A stretch of 8,292 nucleotides of DNA from Candidatus Falkowiibacteriota bacterium. GTDB lineage: Bacteria; Patescibacteriota; Patescibacteriia; JACRDY01. Every line of letters starts with the position of its first letter. The stretch's first letter is position 1. The notes beneath the pieces were generated by a model. It was given only the letters and a program-made list of their open reading frames with translations. It did no database searches and had not been told where the DNA came from. A program made the translations under genes and the position numbers. The DNA lies in the NCBI GenBank assembly GCA_016218485.1, contig JACRDY010000066.1, positions 1 to 8,292 of the forward strand, in the 5' to 3' direction. Shown in pieces: positions 1-8,292 of this stretch.

Positions 1-102
1 ATGCCGAGGGAAATTGTTGGTCAAAATATAAATATCCAAAATAAGCCGATGACCCTCCTGCCACACAAACAGCTCTCTAAATGATTTAATTTTGCTATTC
101 AT
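1..102 (-). CDS. four-helix-bundle protein (23S rRNA intervening-sequence family), N-terminal 34 residues, cut by window edge
   Basis: Reading the - strand from the ATG at 102-100 gives 34 open codons to the window edge. The peptide begins MNSKIKSFRELFVWQEGH and continues RLILDIYILTNNFPRH. The pattern F-x-x-L-x-V-W-Q-x-x-H, then an amphipathic helix ending in T-x-x-F-P, is the usual start of the small (about 120 aa) four-helix-bundle proteins first described in 23S rRNA intervening sequences and common as stand-alone genes in Patescibacteria. Their molecular role is not established. The rest of the gene, normally including a conserved S-N-I-A-E-G stretch, lies outside the window. No clear Shine-Dalgarno precedes the start, only an A/T-rich stretch. 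It is divergent from rpoB across a 560 bp spacer, so a functional link is not implied. The family call rests on the N-terminus only. Confidence 0.72.
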   Translation of the reverse strand, partial: MNSKIKSFRELFVWQEGHRLILDIYILTNNFPRH

Positions 103-173
103 AATATTTATTTATTCTTAGATAAACGAATAGTACCCCAATTGAGATTAAATCTTTCTAAACTCCTCCTCAC

Positions 174-208
174 AGCTATCAACTCCCAGCTCCCAGCTCT
201 CAACTCTC
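174..208. repeat. 7-bp tandem repeat, five units (ARCTCYC-like)
   Basis: Five contiguous heptamers are visible: AGCTATC, AACTCCC, AGCTCCC, AGCTCTC and AACTCTC. They differ by one or two bases around the consensus ARCTCYC. The tract is pyrimidine-rich on the + strand and lies in the divergent spacer, 72 bp from the start of the - strand gene. No matching inverted arm was found nearby. Such heptamer tracts are short tandem repeats of unknown role and could vary in copy number between strains. Confidence 0.7.
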
Positions 209-285
209 CTGTTCACAGGCTGTGCACAAAAACTGGATAACTTTTTAAAAATCTGCCTCATTTAAGATAAAACGTCCGTGGATAA
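208..285. other. cluster of DnaA-box-like 9-mers and small palindromes
   Basis: Three 9-mers in the same orientation resemble TGTGGATAA, the complement of the DnaA box TTATCCACA. They are TGTGCACAA at 221-229 (7 of 9), ACTGGATAA at 232-240 (7 of 9) and CGTGGATAA at 277-285 (8 of 9). The first two start 11 bp apart, about one helical turn. Just before them lie an imperfect palindrome CCTGTTCACAGG (208-219) and a perfect one, TGTGCACA (221-228). An almost pure A/T tract follows at 291-340. This could be a DnaA-binding or titration site, or chance in AT-rich DNA. There is no dnaA or dnaN gene in view to support an origin. Confidence 0.25.
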
Positions 286-370
286 AACCACTGATTTTTT
301 TTATTTTTTATCTAAATTTAAATAAAATCACAAATTTTAACCCCTCTTGACAAAGATTTACACCTCGCTA

Positions 371-399
371 TTGACAACATTTTCTAGCTCTGGTAAACT
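371..399 (+). promoter_or_regulatory. sigma-70-type promoter for rpoB-rpoC
   Basis: A perfect -35 box TTGACA (371-376) is followed after exactly 17 bp by TAAACT (394-399, 4 of 6 to TATAAT). TGG immediately before the -10 box provides the TG of an extended -10 element. Transcription would start near 406, giving an untranslated leader of about 257 nt before rpoB. An A/T-rich tract upstream (about 291-340) could help RNA polymerase binding but is farther away than a classic UP element. A second TTGACA at 347-352 lies 24 bp upstream but has only a poor -10 (TATTGA, 369-374). No gene lies on the same strand upstream, so this is the best candidate for driving rpoB and rpoC. Confidence 0.65.
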
Positions 400-427
400 A
401 CGAACACTTTTTGCGCATTTTGACTCG

Positions 428-452
428 TTTTTCCCTTCACGGAAGAGAAAAA
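428..452 (+). promoter_or_regulatory. hairpin near the 5' end of the rpoB leader
   Basis: TTTTTCCCTTC (428-438) pairs with GAAGAGAAAAA (442-452) around a three-base ACG loop, with one C-A mismatch in the middle. It lies about 20 nt after the predicted transcription start. The 3' side is an A run, not a T run, so it is not a terminator on the + strand. It could stabilise the 5' end of the transcript. Its function is unknown. Confidence 0.45.
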
Positions 453-469
453 ATTGGCCAAAATTAGGC

Positions 470-578
470 GAATTTACCCCGCCACAAAACCTTAATGGTG
501 AGATGGCGGGGACTCTGAACCGTCCAATCGGTCTGTTTACCCCCGCTATATTAAGTAATGTAAATTCTAGATAGTGGG
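470..578 (+). promoter_or_regulatory. structured rpoB leader with mutually exclusive stems
   Basis: Four GC-rich segments occur in order: 1, CCCCGCCA (477-484); 2, TGGCGGGG (504-511); 3, CCCCGCTAT (541-549); 4, ATAGTGGG (571-578). Segment 1 pairs perfectly with 2 (8 bp). Positions 542-549 of segment 3 pair with 4 (8 bp, one G-U). Alternatively, segment 2 pairs with 541-548 of segment 3 (8 bp, one G-U). The fold is therefore either 1:2 plus 3:4, or 2:3, as in an attenuator or riboswitch. Segments 1 and 3 sit in related contexts, TTTACCCCGCCA and TTTACCCCCGCTA. A further 8 bp pairing joins 470-477 to 560-567, but it competes for base 477. No T run follows segment 4, so it is not an intrinsic terminator. 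I do not recognise a known leader family. The pairings are seen directly; a regulatory role is inferred. Confidence 0.45.
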
Positions 579-600
579 CGATCATAAGTAACACGTTAAA

Positions 601-654
601 ATCCTACATAACCCTCCTTAAATTGGCTAAAAACCAAAGCAGGTGGGTAGGTAT
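601..654 (+). promoter_or_regulatory. hairpin covering the rpoB ribosome-binding region
   Basis: A long imperfect hairpin can form just before rpoB. CCTAC (603-607) pairs with GTAGG (647-651). CC-T-CCT (613-618) pairs with AGG-T-GG (641-646) with one T-T mismatch. TTGG (623-626) pairs with CCAA (634-637) around a seven-base loop. The 3' side holds the only purine-rich ribosome-binding candidates: AGGTGG (641-646), 16 nt from the ATG, and AGGT (649-652), 10 nt from it. The 5' side contains CCCTCCTTA, close to the 16S 3' end sequence. If it forms, it would mask the initiation region and could couple rpoB translation to a ligand, protein or temperature. This is inference from pairing only. Confidence 0.45.
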
Positions 655-662
655 TCTTTTGT

Positions 663-3600
663 ATGCTAACAAAAACCATCATTGATCCGACCAAGCCGCG
701 ACAACGTTTTACCACGCTGGTGGACGCCATGGATCTGCCTGACCTGATCCAGATCCAAAAAGATTCCTACGACTGGTTCATCGCCACCGGCCTCAAAGAA
801 CTGTTTGAAGAAATTTCTCCGATCAAAGACACCTTTGGGCGCGACCTGGAACTCTATTTCCAAGACTACTACTTGGATGAGCCGAAATTTGACGAGGCCA
901 CCTCCAAGAGCAAAAACGTCACCTATGAAGCCCCGCTGCGGGTCAAGACCAAACTGGTCAACAAGCGCGCGGCCAAAACGCAGCTGCAAGAGATCTATCT
1001 CGGCGATTTTCCGCTGATGACCGACCGCGGCACCTTCATCATCAATGGTATTGAGCGCGTGGTCGTCTCGCAGCTGATCCGTTCCTCCGGCGTCTTCTTC
1101 ACCGCTGACGCCTCACGTGGCCGCCGGCTCTACGGTGCCAAAGTCATCCCCAACCGCGGCGCCTGGCTGGAACTGGAGACTGACATGAACAATGTCATCT
1201 GGGTCAAAATTGACCGCAAGCGCAAAGTGGCCATCACCGCGCTCTTGCGCGCTTTTGGCTACTCCAGCGATGAAGAAATATTAGATCTGTTCAAAGACGC
1301 GGATACCGACCCGGATGTGAAGTATATTAACAAGACCCTGGAGAAAGACACCTCCAGTACTGTTGAAGAAGGACTGATTGAGGTCTACAAGCGCATCCGC
1401 CCGGGCGACCTGGCCACGCCGGACAACGCCAAGAGTCTGATCTACTCCATGTTTTTCAATTTTGACCGCTACGACTTTGATGCCGTCGGCCGCTACAAGC
1501 TGAACCAGCGGTTTAGTTTTGATATTCCTAATACGAAAGCAACGAGAATTCTGCGCCGTGAAGATCTGATCGCGGTTATCAAAGAAATCATCCGCCTCAA
1601 TATCACCCAGCGCGATCCGGACGACATTGACCACCTGGGCAACCGCCGCGTCCGCGCGGTGGGCGAGCTGGTCAAGAATAAATTCCGGATTGGTCTGGCC
1701 AGAATGGAACGGATTATCCGCGACCGGATGAGCACGATGGATCCGCAGGGCATGAGCCCGACCAAGCTGATCAATGCCCGGCCGGTCATCAGCGCGGTCA
1801 AGGAATTTTTCATGTCGTCCCAGCTGTCGCAGTTCATGGATCAAACCAACCCACTGTCTGAGCTGGAGCACAAGCGCCGCCTCTCGGCCATGGGTCCGGG
1901 CGGTCTATCGCGCGAGCGCGCCGGCTTTGACGTCCGCGACGTGCACACCACCCACTACGGCCGCATCTGCCCGATCCAGACACCGGAAGGTCCTAATATT
2001 GGTCTCGTCGGTCACCTGGCCACCTACGCCCGCATCAATGAATATGGCTTCATCCAAACGCCCTACATCAAAGTCAGCCACCGCGCCAACGACACGCTGA
2101 AAGATCCTGAAGGCAAGGTGCTGGCCAAAAAAGGCGATGTGATGGAAGACAAAACCTGGCAGCTGATGCGAGAAAAATATCCCGAACGCTGCGCCGAGAC
2201 GACCGCCGAGGTCACCACAGAAATAATCTACCTCAACGCGCTGACGGAAGAAAAAAACATCACCACTGCCGCCACGACGCTCATTGATGCCAACGGACAC
2301 TTCATTAAGGACAAAGCCGAAGTGCGCCGATTCGGCCAGCCGGAAATGGACTTTACCTACAATATTGACTACGTGGATGTCTCGGCCGGACAGATCGTTA
2401 GTATTGCCACCGCCCTCATCCCCTTCCTGGAACACGATGACGCCATCCGCGCGCTGATGGGCTCAAACATGCAGCGCCAGGCCCTGCCGCTCGTCAACCC
2501 GCAGGCGCCGATCGTCGGCACCGGCATGGAGTATCGCGCCGCGGTAGACTCGGGTCACGTCGTCAAGGCTCACGACAGCGGCAAAGTAGCCAGTGTCAGC
2601 GGCAACCTGATTGAGATCCAGGAAGATAAAGGCAAAATCAGAAAATACCGCCTCAACAAATTCCTGCGCTCCAACCAGTCTACCTGCATCAACCAGCGTC
2701 CGGTGGTGACCAAGGGCCTGAAGGTCAAAAAAGGCGCCGTCCTGGCCGACGGACCAGCCACTGATCATGGTGAACTGGCGCTGGGTCAGAATGTGCTGGT
2801 CGCCTTCATGGCCTGGGAAGGCTACAACTATGAAGATGCCGTCATCATCTCCCGCCGCATGGTGGAGGGCGATCGCTTCACTTCTATTTATATTGAAAAT
2901 TTCTCCATTGACGTGCGCGACACTAAGCTGGGCCCGGAGGTCGTCACCTCGGACATCCCCAACGTCTCGGAAGAAAAACTAAAAAATCTGGACGCCGAGG
3001 GCATCATCCGCATCGGCGCGGAAGTCTTCTCCGGCGACATCCTGGTGGGTAAAATCACGCCCAAGGGCGAAACCGAACTGTCCGCGGAAGAGAAGCTGCT
3101 GCGCGCCATTTTCGGTGAAAAAGCCCGCGACGTGCGCGACAGCTCACTCTACCTGGAACACGGCGAGCACGGCAAAGTCATTGATATCAAAATTTTCTCA
3201 CGCGAGGCCGGTGACAAACTGCCGGCGGGCGTGATCAAAACCATCCAGGTGACGATTGCCAACCTGCGCAAAGCGCAAGTCGGCGACAAGCTGTCCGGCC
3301 GCCACGGCAACAAGGGCGTCATTTCAAAAATCCTGCCGGTGGAAGACATGCCGTTCATGGCCGACGGGACGCCGGTAGATATCGTCTTGAGTCCGCTGGG
3401 CGTAGCCAACCGTATGAACTTGGGCCAAATCCTGGAAACCCACTTGGGCCTGGCCGCCAAAGCCCTCAACTACCGCGTGGTTACCCCGGTGCTCAACGGT
3501 ATCAGTGAAAAACAAATCTCCGCCGAACTGGTCAAAGCCGGCTTCCCGGCTGACGGTCAGCTGGTTCTGGACGACGGACGCACCGGCGAGCCGTTTGATA

Positions 3601-4022
3601 ACAAGACCACGGTGGGCTACAACTACATTCTCAAACTCAACCACATGGTGGAAGACAAGATCCACCAGCGCTCCATCGGTCCGTACTCGCTGATCACCCA
3701 GCAGCCGCTCGGGGGCAAGGCCCAATTCGGCGGTCAACGCTTCGGTGAAATGGAAGTCTGGGCGCTGGAAGCCTATGGCGCATCGCACATGCTCCAAGAA
3801 ATTCTGACGATCAAGTCCGATGATGTGCCCGGCCGCTCCAAAGCCTACGAGTCCATCATTAAGGGTGAACCGATCAATAAAATCAACATCCCAGAGAGCT
3901 TTAACGTGCTGGTCCGCGAACTGAAAGGCCTGGGCTTGGAAGTGGAGCTCTTGAAAGATATGAATAAAAACAGCCACGCCATCAACAGAGAACCAGTGGC
4001 TGAACCGGCTGATCAAGCGTAG
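663..4022 (+). CDS. rpoB: DNA-directed RNA polymerase subunit beta
   Basis: Beta subunit of the core RNA polymerase; with beta' it forms the active site that makes RNA from DNA in the cytoplasm. It is 1119 aa, against 1342 in E. coli. Landmarks in order: N-terminal lobe with GDFPLMTDRGTFIINGIERV (114-133); the rifampicin-pocket region SQLSQFMDQTNPLSELEHKR (386-405), then RLSAMGPGG; EGYNYEDA, with the acidic pair E724-D725; KITPKGETELSAEEKLLRAIFG; the active-site lysines K876 and K884 in GDKLSGRHGNKG; and the C-terminal GEMEVWALEAYGASHMLQE clamp/switch region. Large insertions seen in E. coli near residues 225-343 and 938-1042 are absent. An extra stretch of about 41 residues (about 473-515) follows TPYIKVS. 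Drug-pocket residues D393, H403 and S408 are of the sensitive type; M410 replaces the usual leucine. The ATG at 663 gives the standard N-terminus. rplL is not immediately upstream, unlike in many bacteria. No frameshift; the stop is TAG. Confidence 0.99.
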   Translation: MLTKTIIDPTKPRQRFTTLVDAMDLPDLIQIQKDSYDWFIATGLKELFEEISPIKDTFGRDLELYFQDYYLDEPKFDEATSKSKNVTYEAPLRVKTKLVNKRAAKTQLQEIYLGDFPLMTDRGTFIINGIERVVVSQLIRSSGVFFTADASRGRRLYGAKVIPNRGAWLELETDMNNVIWVKIDRKRKVAITALLRAFGYSSDEEILDLFKDADTDPDVKYINKTLEKDTSSTVEEGLIEVYKRIRPGDLATPDNAKSLIYSMFFNFDRYDFDAVGRYKLNQRFSFDIPNTKATRILRREDLIAVIKEIIRLNITQRDPDDIDHLGNRRVRAVGELVKNKFRIGLARMERIIRDRMSTMDPQGMSPTKLINARPVISAVKEFFMSSQLSQFMDQTNPLSELEHKRRLSAMGPGGLSRERAGFDVRDVHTTHYGRICPIQTPEGPNIGLVGHLATYARINEYGFIQTPYIKVSHRANDTLKDPEGKVLAKKGDVMEDKTWQLMREKYPERCAETTAEVTTEIIYLNALTEEKNITTAATTLIDANGHFIKDKAEVRRFGQPEMDFTYNIDYVDVSAGQIVSIATALIPFLEHDDAIRALMGSNMQRQALPLVNPQAPIVGTGMEYRAAVDSGHVVKAHDSGKVASVSGNLIEIQEDKGKIRKYRLNKFLRSNQSTCINQRPVVTKGLKVKKGAVLADGPATDHGELALGQNVLVAFMAWEGYNYEDAVIISRRMVEGDRFTSIYIENFSIDVRDTKLGPEVVTSDIPNVSEEKLKNLDAEGIIRIGAEVFSGDILVGKITPKGETELSAEEKLLRAIFGEKARDVRDSSLYLEHGEHGKVIDIKIFSREAGDKLPAGVIKTIQVTIANLRKAQVGDKLSGRHGNKGVISKILPVEDMPFMADGTPVDIVLSPLGVANRMNLGQILETHLGLAAKALNYRVVTPVLNGISEKQISAELVKAGFPADGQLVLDDGRTGEPFDNKTTVGYNYILKLNHMVEDKIHQRSIGPYSLITQQPLGGKAQFGGQRFGEMEVWALEAYGASHMLQEILTIKSDDVPGRSKAYESIIKGEPINKINIPESFNVLVRELKGLGLEVELLKDMNKNSHAINREPVAEPADQA
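2079..2207 (+). other. insertion of about 41 residues inside RpoB (residues about 473-515)
   Basis: In E. coli beta, the text after TPYRKV passes almost directly to VTDEIHYL. Here TPYIKVS (466-472) and VTTEIIYL (517-524) are separated by about 45 residues. The insert begins with DPEGKVLAKKGDVM, which looks like a small beta-hairpin of barrel-sandwich type, and continues with a helix-like WQLMREKYPERC. The reading frame and codon style match the rest of the gene, so this is part of the protein and not an error. The comparison is with E. coli beta from memory, so the exact borders are approximate. Confidence 0.6.
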
Positions 4023-4029
4023 AAAATTT

Positions 4030-4092
4030 AAAGTTATAAAGTTGAAAATTCCTATCTTTAAACTTTCTAACTTTCTAACTTTATAACTCTCT
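4030..4092 (+). repeat. octamer tandem repeat forming a 12 bp stem between rpoB and rpoC
   Basis: The 78 bp spacer contains four tandem 8-mers at 4061-4092: AACTTTCT, AACTTTCT, AACTTTAT and AACTCTCT. Upstream, AGTTATAAAGTT (4032-4043) is the exact reverse complement of AACTTTATAACT (4077-4088), giving a 12 bp A/T-rich stem with a 33 nt loop. No strong T run follows and rpoC starts at 4101, so a terminator is unlikely. It may be an RNA-processing or stability element between the two cistrons, or simply a dispersed repeat. Confidence 0.7.
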
Positions 4093-4100
4093 TTACCCGT

Positions 4101-8006
<3,906 letters not shown>

Positions 8007-8017
8007 TTTTCGTCAAG

Positions 8018-8056
8018 CAAAAAACCGTTCGTGGCAAAGCAGTGGACGGTTTTTTG
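8018..8056 (+). terminator. intrinsic terminator after rpoC
   Basis: CAAAAAACCGT (8018-8028) is the exact reverse complement of ACGGTTTTTTG (8046-8056), and further pairs (a T-G wobble, then C-G) extend the stem towards the loop. The 3' arm ends in six T's. It begins 12 bases after the rpoC stop. The A run on the 5' arm means it could also work on the - strand. Confidence 0.88.
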
Positions 8057-8098
8057 TTAAGAGAAAAATACAAAGATAAAGAGATAAGCCTTTCGGGC

Positions 8099-8148
8099 GA
8101 GATAGAGAGATAAATACCCACCCTATCTCTCTATCTCTATATTTTTCT
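8099..8148 (+). repeat. second hairpin built from an octamer repeat, possible back-up terminator
   Basis: GAGATAGAGAGATA (8099-8112) pairs perfectly with TATCTCTCTATCTC (8124-8137) over 14 bp, with an 11-base loop. The right arm contains two copies of CTATCTCT (8123-8138). A T-rich stretch, ATATTTTTCTTTT, follows, so it may act as a second terminator. A competing partner for the right arm lies upstream: AGAAAAATA (8062-8070) and AGAGATA (8080-8086) match TATTTTTCT (8140-8148) and TATCTCT (8132-8138). Confidence 0.55.
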
Positions 8149-8156
8149 TTTATTAT

Positions 8157-8185
8157 TTGGCAAGCCTATGAAAAGCTGATAAACT
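8157..8185 (+). promoter_or_regulatory. probable promoter for the downstream gene
   Basis: TTGGCA (8157-8162, 5 of 6 to TTGACA) and TAAACT (8180-8185, 4 of 6 to TATAAT) are separated by 17 bp. The -10 hexamer is identical to that of the rpoB promoter. Transcription would begin near 8192, leaving a short leader of about 26 nt. Its position after the rpoC terminator fits a new transcription unit. Confidence 0.45.
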
Positions 8186-8217
8186 TAGGCTACACCAAAC
8201 ATTTAATCAAATGAACT

Positions 8218-8292
8218 ATGCCAACTCTTGACCCAAAAGTCCTGGCCGACCTGCTCGCGGCGCAACGTAACGAAATCACCGAGTACCACCTG
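8218..8292 (+). CDS. N-terminus of an unidentified protein, possibly ferritin-like/VIT family; cut by window edge
   Basis: From the ATG at 8218 there are 25 open codons to the edge, beginning MPTLDPKVLADLLAAQRNEI and continuing TEYHL. The codon style (GC-rich third positions) matches rpoB and rpoC, supporting a real gene. A stop (TGA 8212-8214) lies in frame just upstream, so this ATG is the first possible start in its frame. No Shine-Dalgarno is visible. The helix with A-A-Q-R-N-E-I-T-E-Y-H resembles the first helix of rubrerythrin-type ferritin-like domains that precede VIT1/CCC1 iron/manganese transporter domains in some archaea and CPR bacteria. With 25 residues this is a weak family guess; that a gene is present is much surer. 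Confidence 0.6.
   Translation, partial: MPTLDPKVLADLLAAQRNEITEYHL

Noticed and set aside
347..594. Two overlapping reading frames of 75 and 78 codons, one per strand, in the rpoB leader
   Set aside because: They overlap the promoter and the inverted repeats, have no recognisable family or ribosome site, and their codon style is unlike the GC-rich neighbours. The + frame would also have to be transcribed from upstream of the best promoter.
571..600. Possible attenuator terminator after segment 4 of the leader
   Set aside because: No T run follows 571-578, so an intrinsic terminator is not supported.
400..660. tRNA, T-box or L10-leader-like RNA in the rpoB leader
   Set aside because: No cloverleaf, no T-box core motif and no kink-turn pattern that I could identify; only the generic stems described.
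1281..2435. Antisense frames of 114-196 codons inside rpoB
   Set aside because: They are fully embedded opposite conserved RpoB sequence and have no family resemblance; this is typical shadow coding.
4023..4100. Terminator or promoter between rpoB and rpoC
   Set aside because: The A/T-rich stem has a 33 nt loop and no T run after it, and no well spaced -35/-10 pair is visible, so co-transcription is the simpler reading.
8211..8231. Alternative start ATG at 8211 for the last gene
   Set aside because: That frame meets TGA after six codons (8229-8231); the ATG at 8218 opens the long frame.

Overview
The window is a core transcription locus. It carries complete, intact genes for the two large catalytic subunits of bacterial RNA polymerase, rpoB (beta, 1119 aa, 663-4022) and rpoC (beta', 1301 aa, 4101-8006), in that order on the + strand. 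Two cut-off genes flank them. The left one is on the - strand and starts like a four-helix-bundle (23S rRNA intervening-sequence) protein. The right one is on the + strand and has a start that may belong to a ferritin-like/VIT family protein.

Organism: bacterial. My best guess is a Candidate Phyla Radiation (Patescibacteria) genome. The clues are compact subunits lacking the large proteobacterial insertions, GC-rich coding sequence set in very AT-rich spacers full of short 7-8 bp tandem repeats, weak or absent Shine-Dalgarno sequences before most starts, the four-helix-bundle neighbour, and rpoB detached from the usual rplJ-rplL genes. This is an inference from style. A tree of RpoB/RpoC would settle it. 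The genetic code looks standard, with stops TAG and TAA and no in-frame TGA.

Layout: 1-102 is the partial - strand gene. 103-662 is a 560 bp divergent spacer holding a heptamer tandem repeat (174-208), a cluster of DnaA-box-like 9-mers (221-285), an AT-rich tract, a good promoter (TTGACA 371-376, TAAACT 394-399) and a leader of about 257 nt with rich inverted-repeat structure running to the rpoB start. 4023-4100 is a 78 bp spacer with an octamer repeat that folds into a 12 bp stem. 8007-8217 carries a clear intrinsic terminator, a second repeat-based hairpin, and a probable promoter for the last gene.

How it works together: rpoB and rpoC are presumably co-transcribed from the promoter at 371-399 and stop at 8018-8056, giving near-stoichiometric beta and beta' for the alpha2-beta-beta' core. 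The most notable non-textbook signal is the rpoB leader. Its GC-rich segments at 477-484, 504-511, 541-549 and 571-578 can pair in two mutually exclusive ways, and a separate hairpin (601-654) covers the ribosome-binding region. Together these suggest an RNA-level control of RNA polymerase synthesis. Both polymerase subunits also carry lineage-type insertions. I found no mobile element, CRISPR array, rRNA or tRNA.
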